Source: Terrabacter sp. Root85 | GTDB lineage: Bacteria > Actinomycetota > Actinomycetes > Actinomycetales > Dermatophilaceae | Assembly: GCF_001429185.1 (NCBI RefSeq) | Contig: NZ_LMIW01000001.1 | Span: forward strand, 957,490-1,021,489 | DNA: 64,000 bases | Direction: 5' to 3' | Shown: positions 31,634 to 40,401 of the stretch, in pieces | Numbering within the stretch: the stretch's first letter is position 1 | Layout of the letters: every line of letters starts with the position of its first letter | Position numbers and translations under genes: made by a program | Notes under the pieces: model-generated | What the model saw: the letters and a program-made list of their open reading frames with translations, nothing else | What the model was told of the DNA's origin: nothing | The model's database searches: none

Positions 31634-32563
31634 GTGGCACGGGTCACCGCTCCTCCCGCGATCGACACCGCCGTCGCCCCAGGCGCCAGGCTCCTCCTCG
31701 GTGTGCCCGGTCGTGCGCCCGACCCGGAGCCCGAGCCTCCCCCGCCGAGCCGGTGGACGCGCCTTCGCACCCGGCTGGCCCGGGTGCCGCGCCGCGTGTG
31801 GTGGGGCCTCGTCGCGCTCGTCGTCATCGTCGCGCTCGTCAGCACGTATGCCGTGACGCGACCTCCGGGACCGCCCGTCCTCACGCAGCGCGACGTCGAC
31901 ACGAGCGTCCAGCGCGGCATCGAGAAGCAGGCCGAGGCTGACGCTGCCGCGCCCGCCGACGGGTCGGTCGCGCACGCGGCGATCGCACCGTCGCTCGTGC
32001 TCATCCAGACCCGCGACACCGTGGCCGGCGAGCAGCAGGAGGGCAGCGGCGCGGGGGTCGTCGTCAACGAGGACGGCACGGTGCTCACCGCGCTGCACGT
32101 CGTCGACGGGTCGACGAACATCACCGTCACCTTCGCCGACGGCACGACCTCACCGGCGAAGGTCGCGACCGAGAAGCCGGAGAGCGACATCGCGACGCTC
32201 ACGCCCTCGAAGCTCCCCGAGACCGTCGTGCCCGCCGTGCTCGGCGGCGGCGTGGCGGTCGGGGCGCCGGTCTTCGCCGTCGGCCACCCGCTCGGCCTCA
32301 CCGACTCGCTGTCGGCGGGCGTCGTGTCGGCACTCGACCGGACGGTGCGCGTCGAGGGCGACCGCAAGCTCGAGCACCTCATCCAGATCGACGCGGCGGT
32401 CAACCCGGGCAACTCGGGCGGACCGCTGCTCAACAAGGCCGGGCAGGTCGTCGGGATCGTCACGGGGCTGGCGAACCCGACCGACCAGAGCCTCTTCGTC
32501 GGCATCGGCTTCGCGGTGCCGATCGCGACGGCTGGGGGTGCCGCGGGCAGCCCGCCCCGCTGA
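31634..32563 (+). CDS. Membrane-anchored trypsin-like (S1C/HtrA-type) serine protease
   Basis: The 309-residue protein has a Pro-rich cytoplasmic N-terminus, one membrane helix (VWWGLVALVVIVALVSTYAV, about 56-75) and an extracytoplasmic trypsin-like domain. The triad is His155 in LTALHVVDG, Asp185 in ESDIATL and Ser261 in NPGNSGGP. Unlike classical HtrA it has no PDZ domain; it ends about 45 residues after the serine. It could serve in envelope protein quality control. The GTG start is supported by a -10 box 7 nt upstream. The MoxR operon starts 97 bp further on. Confidence 0.92.
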   Translation: MARVTAPPAIDTAVAPGARLLLGVPGRAPDPEPEPPPPSRWTRLRTRLARVPRRVWWGLVALVVIVALVSTYAVTRPPGPPVLTQRDVDTSVQRGIEKQAEADAAAPADGSVAHAAIAPSLVLIQTRDTVAGEQQEGSGAGVVVNEDGTVLTALHVVDGSTNITVTFADGTTSPAKVATEKPESDIATLTPSKLPETVVPAVLGGGVAVGAPVFAVGHPLGLTDSLSAGVVSALDRTVRVEGDRKLEHLIQIDAAVNPGNSGGPLLNKAGQVVGIVTGLANPTDQSLFVGIGFAVPIATAGGAAGSPPR

Positions 32564-32659
32564 GACCGAGCCTCCGTGGGAGGCGAGCACCCGGCATACG
32601 CCATCGACGAGCGTGACCCAGCAGCGTGACCCAGCAGCGTGAACGAGCAGGAGGACGGC

Positions 32660-33754
32660 ATGGACGGACAGGCACCCACTGGTCAACACGCTCGACACGC
32701 GCTCGAGCAGGCGCTCTACGAGGTGAAACGGACGATCGTCGGCCAGGACGTGCTCGTCGAGCGGATGCTCGTCGCCCTGCTCGCGCGGGGGCACCTGCTC
32801 GTCGAGGGCGTGCCGGGGCTGGCCAAGACGATGGCGATCAAGACGCTCGCGCAGGCCATCGGCGGGGAGTTCCAGCGCATCCAGTTCACTCCCGACCTCG
32901 TGCCGGCCGACCTCGTCGGGACGCGGATCTACAACCAGAAGGACGGCGAGTTCCAGGTCTCGCTCGGGCCCGTCTTCGCCAACCTCGTGCTCGCCGACGA
33001 GATCAACCGCGCGCCGGCGAAGGTGCAGAGCGCGCTGCTCGAGGTCATGCAGGAGCGGCAGGTGACGATCGGGCGCGAGACCTTCCCGGCGCCGGACCCG
33101 TTCCTCGTGATGGCGACGCAGAACCCCATCGAGTCCGAGGGGACGTATGCGCTGCCTGAGGCTCAGGTCGACCGCTTCATGCTCAAGGTGCTCATCGGAT
33201 ATCCCTCTGCCGCCGAGGAGTTCGTCGTCGTCGAGCGGCAGATCTCGGCGGCGGTCGCGACCGTCACGGTGCTCGACCCGGAGATGCTGCGCGGCTTCCA
33301 GCGCGAGGCGGACGCGGTCTACGTCGACCCCGCGGTCATCGAGTACGCCGTCCGGCTGGCCACCGCGACTCGTGAGCCGGCGAGCGTGGGCCGGGACGAC
33401 CTGGCCCGCTTGCTGACGTACGGCGCGAGCCCGCGCGCGTCGATCAACCTCGTGCTGGCGGCGCGGGCGCTGGCCTTCCTCCGGGGACGGGACTACGCGC
33501 TGCCCGACGACGTGCGCGACCTCGCGCGGGACGTGCTGCGGCACCGGATCGTGCTGTCCTACGAGGCGCTGGCCGAGGACCTCTCGCCCGACGACCTGCT
33601 GACGCCGCTTCTCGCGGCCGTCCCGGTGCCGACGGCTCCGTTGCGCGAGCGGGTGGCCGGGTCGGCGTCTGTGGCAGGCGCTTTCGGGGCTGGGCCTGAT
33701 GGTGGGGCCGGCGGCTCCGGTGGGGACGCGACATGGGCGCGACCACCACGCTGA
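32660..33754 (+). CDS. MoxR family AAA+ ATPase
   Basis: The 364-residue protein has the MoxR signatures: Walker A GVPGLAKT (about residues 51-58), Walker B LVLADEINRAPAK (about 110-122), sensor ATQNPIESEGTY and the arginine-finger region LPEAQVDRFM. MoxR ATPases act as chaperones that cooperate with VWA proteins in metal insertion or complex assembly. ATG 32660 follows GGAGGAC; an in-frame GTG at 32639 is less likely. The gene overlaps the DUF58 gene by 22 nt and starts the MoxR-DUF58-VWA-VWA operon. A 35-residue Gly-rich tail follows the AAA lid domain. Confidence 0.94.
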   Translation: MDGQAPTGQHARHALEQALYEVKRTIVGQDVLVERMLVALLARGHLLVEGVPGLAKTMAIKTLAQAIGGEFQRIQFTPDLVPADLVGTRIYNQKDGEFQVSLGPVFANLVLADEINRAPAKVQSALLEVMQERQVTIGRETFPAPDPFLVMATQNPIESEGTYALPEAQVDRFMLKVLIGYPSAAEEFVVVERQISAAVATVTVLDPEMLRGFQREADAVYVDPAVIEYAVRLATATREPASVGRDDLARLLTYGASPRASINLVLAARALAFLRGRDYALPDDVRDLARDVLRHRIVLSYEALAEDLSPDDLLTPLLAAVPVPTAPLRERVAGSASVAGAFGAGPDGGAGGSGGDATWARPPR

Positions 33755-34743
33755 GCGCCGAGAGCCTGCTGCGGCGCCTCGAGTGGAGGGTGGTGCGGCG
33801 GCTCGACGGGCGACTCCAGGGCGACTACCGGACGCTCTTCCGCGGTGCCGGTCTCGACTTCACCGACCTGCGGGAGTACGTGCCGGGCGACGACCTGCGG
33901 CACATCGAGTGGAACGTCACAGCGCGGCTCGACGAGCCCTACGTGCGCGAGTTCGTCGAGGACCGCGAGCTGACGGCGTGGCTGCTGCTCGACCACTCGG
34001 CGTCGATGGGCTTCGGGCCGGTCGACCGGCAGAAGGACCTCGTGCTCGCCGAGGTGGCGACGACCCTCGCCCACGTGCTGACCCGCGGCGGGAGCCGGGT
34101 CGGCGCCATCGTCATGGACACCGGGGTCGACCTCGTCATCCCGCCGGCGTCGGGCCGCAACCAGGTGCTGCGGATCGCGAAGACGCTGCTCGACCGCCGC
34201 GAGGCCCGCATCCCCCTCCTGGACAGTCGAGAGGCCATGAACCGGGAGGGCGGAGCGTCGAGCCTCCGTCGTGGCGTACGCCGGGTGCTGGGTCGCTCGG
34301 AGCAGGCTGGATTCCCAGCCCCGTCGGGGACGGTCACGGACCTCGGGGTGCTGCTCGCGGCGGCATACGGCATCGCGCGACGGCGGTCGCTCGTGCTCGT
34401 CGTGTCGGACTTCATCTCGGCGGACGGGTGGGAGGCGCCGCTGTCGCGGCTGGCGCGACGGCACGAGGTGGTCGCGATCCAGGTCGTCGACCCGCGCGAG
34501 AGCGAGCTGCCCGACGCGGGCGGGGTCTACGTCGAGGACGCGGAGACGGGCGAGCAGATCTTCGTCGACACGAGCGACGTCGCGTTCCGGGCCCGGCTCG
34601 CGGCGGCTGCGGAGTCGCGGCAGGCCGACCTCGAGGCGCGGGCGCGCACGGCCGGCGTCGACCTCTACCCGGTGCGGACCGACGACGACCTCGTGCGGTC
34701 GCTGCTGCGGATCTCCGAGCTGCGGCGGAGGCGACGGCGATGA
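33733..34743 (+). CDS. DUF58 domain protein
   Basis: The 336-residue protein has the DUF58 core with YRTLFRGAGLDFTDLREY and GDDLRHIEWNVTARL (about residues 34-65), followed by a VWA-like region starting at LLLDHSASMGFG. DUF58 proteins are regular partners of MoxR ATPases and VWA proteins (the Bat-type cluster), and their biochemical role is not settled. No membrane helix is seen, so it is probably cytosolic. Its ATG lies inside the end of the MoxR gene, which suggests translational coupling. The VWA gene starts 10 bp after its stop. Confidence 0.92.
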   Translation: MGATTTLSAESLLRRLEWRVVRRLDGRLQGDYRTLFRGAGLDFTDLREYVPGDDLRHIEWNVTARLDEPYVREFVEDRELTAWLLLDHSASMGFGPVDRQKDLVLAEVATTLAHVLTRGGSRVGAIVMDTGVDLVIPPASGRNQVLRIAKTLLDRREARIPLLDSREAMNREGGASSLRRGVRRVLGRSEQAGFPAPSGTVTDLGVLLAAAYGIARRRSLVLVVSDFISADGWEAPLSRLARRHEVVAIQVVDPRESELPDAGGVYVEDAETGEQIFVDTSDVAFRARLAAAAESRQADLEARARTAGVDLYPVRTDDDLVRSLLRISELRRRRRR

Positions 34744-34753
34744 GGTGGCGGCG

Positions 34754-35746
34754 ATGAGCGAGCTGTCGCTGACGTGGCCGTGGGCGCTGGCGGGGCTGCT
34801 CGTCGTGCCGGTGCTCGTCGCCGGCTACCGGCGGGTGCTGCGCGCGCAGGAGACACGGCGGGCGGCGCTGGCAGCGGACGGGCTCGTCATGCCGGCTCCG
34901 GGCCGGTCCCGGTGGCGGCACCTGGGTCCGGCGCTGCTCATCGCGGCCCTGGCCGTCATGGTGCTGTCTCTGACCCGGCCGGTGGCGTCGGTCGCGGAGC
35001 CGCACCGCGAGGGCACGGTCGTGCTCGCGTTCGACGTGTCGAACAGCATGGCGGCGACCGACGTGAAGCCGTCGCGGCTCGAGGCGGCGAAGGCGGCGGC
35101 GCGGGCGTTCGTGGAGAAGCAGCCGGCGTCCGTGCGGATCGCCGTGGTGGCGTTCGGCGGGACGGGGCTCGTGACGCAGCGACCGACGCTGGACCGGGCG
35201 GCCGTGCTGGCGGCGGTGGCGCGGCTCAAGCCGGCCGGCGACACGTCGCTGAGCGACGGGATCCTCGGCGGGCTGAGCGCGATCGTCGGCAAGCCGGTCA
35301 AGGCGCCCGGCGATGCGGAGAAGGGCACGGACGAGGAGACGCCGATCGGCTACCACGGTGGGACGGCCATCGTGCTGCTCACCGACGGCGAGGACACCAC
35401 GGACGACGGACCTTCCGGCGCGGCCGAGCTCGCGTCGGCGGCGGGGGTGCGGATCGAGCCGATCGGACTGGGGACGCCGGCGGGGACGACGATCAAGGTC
35501 GACGGCTTCAGCATCGCGACGGCGCTCGACGAGTCGTCGCTGCAGGCGGTCGCGGAGATGACCGGCGGGACGTACCGCCGGGCGTCGGATGCTGCGTCGT
35601 TGGCTTCCGTGTATGACGCGATCGAGCTGCAGTGGACGACGCGGACGGTGCCGCACGAGGTCACGTCGTGGGTGGCGGCGTTCGCTGCGCTGCTGCTGCT
35701 CGGCGGGGCGACGGTGTCGGTGCTGCGGCGGGGGCGGGTGATCTGA
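34754..35746 (+). CDS. VWA domain membrane protein (BatA-like)
   Basis: The 330-residue protein has an N-terminal helix (WPWALAGLLVVPVLVAGY), a second helix (about 58-75), a VWA domain with the metal-ion-dependent adhesion site AFDVSNSMAA near residue 95, then IVLLTDGEDT, and a C-terminal helix (VAAFAALLLLGGATV). This is the BatA-type layout: the VWA domain faces the outside between two membrane anchors. With MoxR and DUF58 it probably forms a membrane-linked assembly. It ends one base before the GTG of the next VWA gene. Confidence 0.9.
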   Translation: MSELSLTWPWALAGLLVVPVLVAGYRRVLRAQETRRAALAADGLVMPAPGRSRWRHLGPALLIAALAVMVLSLTRPVASVAEPHREGTVVLAFDVSNSMAATDVKPSRLEAAKAAARAFVEKQPASVRIAVVAFGGTGLVTQRPTLDRAAVLAAVARLKPAGDTSLSDGILGGLSAIVGKPVKAPGDAEKGTDEETPIGYHGGTAIVLLTDGEDTTDDGPSGAAELASAAGVRIEPIGLGTPAGTTIKVDGFSIATALDESSLQAVAEMTGGTYRRASDAASLASVYDAIELQWTTRTVPHEVTSWVAAFAALLLLGGATVSVLRRGRVI

Positions 35747-35747
35747 C

Positions 35748-36866
35748 GTGTCGTTCGGAGTGCCGCTGCTGCTCGTGACGCTGGCCTTCGTGCCGGTGCT
35801 GCTCGGGGTCTACGTGTGGCAGCTGCGGCGTCGGCGGAGGCAGGCGGTGCGCTACTCCAACGTCGCGCTGCTGCGGGCTGCGGGGGCCGGGTCGGCGTCG
35901 TGGAAGCGACACGTGCCCATCGCCCTGGTGCTCGGGGCTCTCGGGCTGCTGGGGCTGGCGAGCGCGCGGCCGACGGTGCGGGCCGAGGTGCCGACGTCGA
36001 GCGCGACGATCATCCTGGCCCTGGATGTGTCGGGGTCGATGTGCGCGACGGACGTGTCCCCGAACCGGCTGAGCGCGGCGCAGGCGGCGGTGCGGTCGTT
36101 CGTCGAGGGGCAGGACGACGAGACGAAGGTCGGGCTCGTCGTCTTCTCGGGGTTCGCGCAGCTGGCGGTGGCGCCGACCGCGGACCGGGGCGAGCTGCTG
36201 TCGGCGATCGACGCGGTGACGACGGGGCGCGGGACGACGATCGGTGCGGCGATCCTGCGGTCGATCGACGCGATCGCCGAGCTGGACCCGAACGTGGCGC
36301 CGACGGATGCAGTGGACGAGCCGTCGACGGACGGGCCGGGCCTGGCTGACCCGACTCCTGCGCCCACGCCTACGGGTGGCGCAGGTGGGACCGGCGGTGG
36401 AGTGCCCGTGGACGTGGCGCCGGAGATCATCGTGCTGCTGACGGACGGAGCGAACACGCGCGGCGTGACGCCGGCGCAGGCCGCGGAGCAGGCCGCGGCG
36501 CGGGGAGTGCGGGTCTATCCGATCGGCTTCGGCACGACGAACCCGACGCAGATGGCGTGCACGCGCGACCAGTACGGCGGCTTCCAGCCTCGGGCGCGCG
36601 ACTTCGGCGGTCCGGGCGGCGGGGCGTTGGGTGGTCGCAACTTCCTCGTGGTCGACGAAGGTGCCCTGAAGGGAGTCGCCCAGACGACGGGTGGCGAGTA
36701 CTTCGCCGCGACCGACGCCGACGGCCTGACCAAGGTCCTGGCCGACCTCCCCAAGCACGTCACGGTCAGCGAGCAGGACATCGACCTCAGCGCGGCAGCC
36801 GGTCTGTTCGCGGCAGCGCTCCTCCTCGCGGGTCTGGGCATCTCGATCCGCCGCTCAACCAGCTGA
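35748..36866 (+). CDS. VWA domain membrane protein (BatB-like)
   Basis: The 372-residue protein repeats the layout of its neighbour: N-terminal helices (LLLVTLAFVPVLLGVYVW and a second at about 55-75), a VWA domain with ALDVSGSMCA, then VLLTDGANTRG, and a last helix (LFAAALLLAGLGISI). A Pro/Gly-rich insert (about residues 195-225) sits inside the VWA domain. Two tandem VWA proteins after MoxR/DUF58 are typical of Bat-type clusters. It starts with GTG one base after the previous stop. Confidence 0.9.
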   Translation: MSFGVPLLLVTLAFVPVLLGVYVWQLRRRRRQAVRYSNVALLRAAGAGSASWKRHVPIALVLGALGLLGLASARPTVRAEVPTSSATIILALDVSGSMCATDVSPNRLSAAQAAVRSFVEGQDDETKVGLVVFSGFAQLAVAPTADRGELLSAIDAVTTGRGTTIGAAILRSIDAIAELDPNVAPTDAVDEPSTDGPGLADPTPAPTPTGGAGGTGGGVPVDVAPEIIVLLTDGANTRGVTPAQAAEQAAARGVRVYPIGFGTTNPTQMACTRDQYGGFQPRARDFGGPGGGALGGRNFLVVDEGALKGVAQTTGGEYFAATDADGLTKVLADLPKHVTVSEQDIDLSAAAGLFAAALLLAGLGISIRRSTS

Positions 36867-36976
36867 GCTGCTCAGGCCGCGAGGCGAGCTGCAGACCCAC
36901 CCCATCGGGGTGATGCGCGCCCGCCCCGACCAGGCCGACCATGGTGACCAGTGCTCTCGAGCGGGAGGGGTTGACG

Positions 36977-37042
36977 ATGACAACTGCACCAGAGCAGATG
37001 CCCGAGATGTCGCCTGTCAGGAGGGGCGAACGTCATGGCTGA
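36977..37042 (+). CDS. 21-codon upstream ORF overlapping the MFS start
   Basis: ATG 36977 follows GGGAGGGG at a good distance and opens a 21-codon frame (MTTAPEQMPEM and so on) that ends at TGA 37040-37042, eight bases inside the MFS gene. The ribosome site of the MFS gene (AGGAGGGG) lies within this small frame. Such an arrangement often makes translation of the main gene depend on the small one. The peptide has no recognisable function. Confidence 0.45.
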   Translation: MTTAPEQMPEMSPVRRGERHG

Positions 37043-38663
37043 CGGGCCACCGACGACCGGCGCGACCGGCGCGACCGGCGCGGAGGCATCGACCCAGCCC
37101 AAGCGCGCGGCGCTCGTCCTGCTCGCCCTGATCACGGTCGCAGCGGTCGCGAATCTCAACCTGTCGGTCGCCAACGTCGCGCTGCCGTCGATCGGCCGCG
37201 CCTTCAGCTCCTCCCAGACGACGCTCGACCTCATCGCCGTCGGGTACTCCCTCGGGCTCGCCGGGTCGGTGCTCTACCTCGGAGCAATCGGCGACCGCTA
37301 CGGCCGCAAGCTGCTGCTCATCCTCGGCATGGCGCTCTCCGTGCCGGCCTGCCTTCTGGCGGCCTACGCCCCCTCCGACGTCCTGCTGTTCCTGGGGCGG
37401 GTGCTCGGCGGCGTGTCCGCAGGGATGGCCTACCCGACGACCCTCGCGCTGATCGCCGCGCTGTGGGCCGGCCCCGCCCGGACCCGATCGATCGCCTTGT
37501 GGTCTGCGATCGGTGGCGGCATCGCGGCTCTGGGACCGCTGGTCGCCGGCTTCCTGCTCGAGCGCTTCTGGTGGGGGTCGGTCTTCCTCGTCACGCTTCC
37601 GTTGGCCGCGATCGCGCTCGTCATGGCCGTGATGCTCGTGCCGGCTCACGTGAACGAGACCACCGATCCGGTGGACAACCTCGGCGGCGTGCTGTCCGTC
37701 GTCCTCGTCGGCGCGCTGATCCTCGCGATCAACTTCGCTCCCGTCCCCGGCAAGGGCACGCTGGCACTCGGCCTCGCGGTCGTCGCGGCCGCCGCGCTGG
37801 TCGCGTTCGTCGTGCGACAGCGGCGGGCCTCCGTGCCGCTCTATGACCTCCACATCGCTGGGCGCCGTGTCTTCTGGGTGGCGGCATGCGGGGGGATCAT
37901 CGTCTTCGGCTCGCTGATGGCATCCGCCTTCGTCAGCCAGCAGTACCTCCAGAACGTCCTCGGCTACTCCACCTTCGAGGCCGGTGCGGCCTTCCTGCCG
38001 GCCGTGGTCTTCATGGTCCTCGTCGCGCCACGCTCCGCGAAGCTGATCGAGTCACGCGGATCCCGGTTCACGCTGCTCGCCGGCTACGTGTTCCTGTTCC
38101 TCGCGTTCGCCTGGATGCTCGGCTTCTGGTCCGAACGAAGCTCCTACTGGCAGATCGCCCTCGCCTACGCCTTCATCGGGATCGGCGTCGGGTTCGCCGG
38201 CACGCCGGCGTCGCACTCGCTCACCGGCTCCGTCCCGGTGCAGCGGGCCGGAATGGCTTCGGGCACCGCCGACCTGCAACGTGACCTCGGCGGTGCGATC
38301 ATGCAGTCCGTCTTCGGGGCACTGCTCACCGCGGGGTATGCCGCCGCCGTCAGTGCCAGCATCGCCGCCGCCCCGAACGGCGACGAGATCACCAGCAGTG
38401 TGCAGAACGAGCTCACGAAGTCGTTTGCCGGCGCCGACGCCGTGGCCGGGCAGTATCCGCAGTACTCGGCGCAGATCATCGCCGGGGCCCGGGAGTCGTT
38501 CCTGTCGGGCGCCGACTGGGCCTATACGGCGGGCATCATCGCGATCCTCGGGGGTGCCGTCATCGTGTTCACCCTGTTCCCGAAGCACGAGGGAGAGCTG
38601 GAGCTGCTGGCGCGGTATCGCGCAGAGGACGCCCGGCCGACCAAGGAGGGAAGCCGCACATGA
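37035..38663 (+). CDS. MFS drug:H+ antiporter-type transporter (DHA2, 14 helices)
   Basis: The 542-residue protein has about 14 membrane helices. Motif A is GAIGDRYGRKLL (about 75-86); the N-terminal half shows LNLSVANVALPSIGRAF, which is typical of DHA2 exporters. A large periplasmic loop (about 450-490, DEITSSVQNELTKSFAG) comes before the last helix. It probably exports drugs or metabolites. ATG 37035 follows AGGAGGGG. Its stop overlaps the SulP ATG in an ATGA. It begins a four-gene run that lacks most of the window-wide octamer sites. Confidence 0.92.
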   Translation: MADGPPTTGATGATGAEASTQPKRAALVLLALITVAAVANLNLSVANVALPSIGRAFSSSQTTLDLIAVGYSLGLAGSVLYLGAIGDRYGRKLLLILGMALSVPACLLAAYAPSDVLLFLGRVLGGVSAGMAYPTTLALIAALWAGPARTRSIALWSAIGGGIAALGPLVAGFLLERFWWGSVFLVTLPLAAIALVMAVMLVPAHVNETTDPVDNLGGVLSVVLVGALILAINFAPVPGKGTLALGLAVVAAAALVAFVVRQRRASVPLYDLHIAGRRVFWVAACGGIIVFGSLMASAFVSQQYLQNVLGYSTFEAGAAFLPAVVFMVLVAPRSAKLIESRGSRFTLLAGYVFLFLAFAWMLGFWSERSSYWQIALAYAFIGIGVGFAGTPASHSLTGSVPVQRAGMASGTADLQRDLGGAIMQSVFGALLTAGYAAAVSASIAAAPNGDEITSSVQNELTKSFAGADAVAGQYPQYSAQIIAGARESFLSGADWAYTAGIIAILGGAVIVFTLFPKHEGELELLARYRAEDARPTKEGSRT

Positions 38664-40393
38664 GTACGGATCGGCCCACCAGCGCGTCCCGGCTGGCTCC
38701 GGAGTCGCTGCGTGGCTACCAACGATCGTGGCTGAGGGCGGACATCATCGCGGGGCTCACCCTCGCGGCGGTGGCCATCCCCGAGACCATGGGCTACACC
38801 TCGATCGCCCAGGTGCCGGTGATCACCGGGCTCTACACGGTTCTCTTCCCGGCGCTCGTCTTCGCGCTGCTCGGCTCGTCCCGGCTCCTCGTCGTCGGGG
38901 CCGACTCCGCCACCGCAGCAATCCTGGCCGGCGGCCTCGCCGCCCTCGGGATCGCCGGGCTCACGCCGAACTCGCCGCAGTGGCTCGCCATGGCCTCGTT
39001 GACCGCGCTCATGTGCGGCGTCCTGCTCCTGCTCGCCCGACTGCTGCGGCTGGGGTTCCTCGGTGACTTCCTGTCCGCCTCGGTGCTGATCGGCTTCCTC
39101 ACCGGCGTGGGCATCCAGGTCTTCACCGGCCAGCTGCCCGACATGCTCGGGATCCCCAAGGGAAAGGGCAACTGGTTCGAGCAGCAGTGGTCGATGCTGA
39201 CCCGTCTGGGCGACACCAGCCTGCCCACCCTGGCCTTCGCCCTGGGGACGCTCGCCGTCATCCTCGGCTTCAAGCGCTTCGTGCCGAAGGTCCCGGGCGC
39301 GATCGTCGCGGTCATCCTGTCGATCATCCTGGCCTCCACCCTGCAGGTCTCGTCACACGGGGTGGCGATCGTCGGGCCGATGCAGGGCGGGTTCCCGCCG
39401 ATCGGACTCCCCGGGGGAGTCGGCTGGTCCGATGTGCCGCAGCTGCTGGGCGTGGCCTTCTCCTGCTTCGTCCTCATCATCGCCCAGAGCGCCGCGACCT
39501 CGCGCAGCTTCGCCACCCGCCACGGCCAGCGGGTCGACATCAACCGGGACATCGTCGGCCTGAGCGGGGCCAACCTCGCCGCAGGCCTGAGCGGCACCTT
39601 CGTGGTCAACGGCAGCCCCACCAAGACACAGATCCTCGACGAGCAGAAGGGCAAGACCCAGGTGGCCAACGCCACCATGGCGCTGGTGGTGCTCGTCATC
39701 GTGCTGTTCTTCACCAGCGCCCTGACGAACCTGCCCAAGCCGGTGCTCGGGGCGATCGTGTTCCTCATCGGCGTCGACCTCATCGACATCGCCGGGCTGC
39801 GTCGGGTCTGGCAGGCCCGCCCCAGCGAGTTCTACATCGCGGTCCTCACGGCGGTCGTCGTGTTCGCCGTCGGCGTGGAGCAGGGCATCGTCCTGGCGGT
39901 GGTGCTCTCCATCGTGGAGATGGTGCGGCGCCAGTACCGACCGCACCGGTTCGTCATGGGCATCGACGCCGAGGGCGAGCCGACCTACGCCCGAGCGCAG
40001 CAGGGCATGCAGAGTGCGCCGGGGCTGCTCGTCTTCCGCTACGACGCCGACCTCTTCTACGCCAACGCCAACCAGTTCTCCGACGGGGTCCAGCAGCTCA
40101 TCACGGCGACGCCGGACCCGGTGCGGTGGCTCGTGCTCGACTGCTCGTCGATCCCTGACATCGACTACTCGGCAGGGGCGGCGCTGCACCAGCTCGTGAC
40201 GTTCGTCCACAACCGAGGAGCGACGGTGGCGCTGGCCGCCGTCGACCCGGACCTCCGCACGACCCTCGAGAAGCTCGGCGTCCTGCAGATGCTCTCCGTC
40301 GACCAGATCTACCCGACCGTCGCGGATGCCGTCGTTGCGTTCCGCTCGTCGTCGCCGAAGCCCGGCCCCGGCGCTCGACCAGCCGAGACGTAG
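38660..40393 (+). CDS. SulP family anion transporter with STAS domain
   Basis: The 577-residue protein has the SulP start LTLAAVAIPETMGYTSIAQV and about 12 membrane helices to residue about 420, then a cytoplasmic STAS domain (about 445-565) with VLDCSSIPDIDYSAGAAL. SulP proteins carry sulfate, bicarbonate or other anions coupled to Na+ or H+. Substrate is unknown; a sulfatase in the same window is 8 kb away and only suggestive. It is coupled to the MFS gene by an ATGA overlap and is 8 bp upstream of the DUF2252 gene. Confidence 0.93.
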   Translation: MSTDRPTSASRLAPESLRGYQRSWLRADIIAGLTLAAVAIPETMGYTSIAQVPVITGLYTVLFPALVFALLGSSRLLVVGADSATAAILAGGLAALGIAGLTPNSPQWLAMASLTALMCGVLLLLARLLRLGFLGDFLSASVLIGFLTGVGIQVFTGQLPDMLGIPKGKGNWFEQQWSMLTRLGDTSLPTLAFALGTLAVILGFKRFVPKVPGAIVAVILSIILASTLQVSSHGVAIVGPMQGGFPPIGLPGGVGWSDVPQLLGVAFSCFVLIIAQSAATSRSFATRHGQRVDINRDIVGLSGANLAAGLSGTFVVNGSPTKTQILDEQKGKTQVANATMALVVLVIVLFFTSALTNLPKPVLGAIVFLIGVDLIDIAGLRRVWQARPSEFYIAVLTAVVVFAVGVEQGIVLAVVLSIVEMVRRQYRPHRFVMGIDAEGEPTYARAQQGMQSAPGLLVFRYDADLFYANANQFSDGVQQLITATPDPVRWLVLDCSSIPDIDYSAGAALHQLVTFVHNRGATVALAAVDPDLRTTLEKLGVLQMLSVDQIYPTVADAVVAFRSSSPKPGPGARPAET

Positions 40394-40401
40394 GAGTTGT
40401 C

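Noticed and set aside
28411-31941. A 1176-codon open frame across DinB, sulfatase, CHAD and protease genes
   Set aside because: It is an out-of-frame shadow caused by high GC (few stops). Its product is Arg/Ala/Gly-rich without motifs, and it overlaps well-supported genes on both strands.
36898-36912. CACCCC-ATC-GGGGTG hairpin after the VWA operon as terminator
   Set aside because: The stem is only 6 bp in very GC-rich DNA, without T tract; such hairpins are expected by chance.
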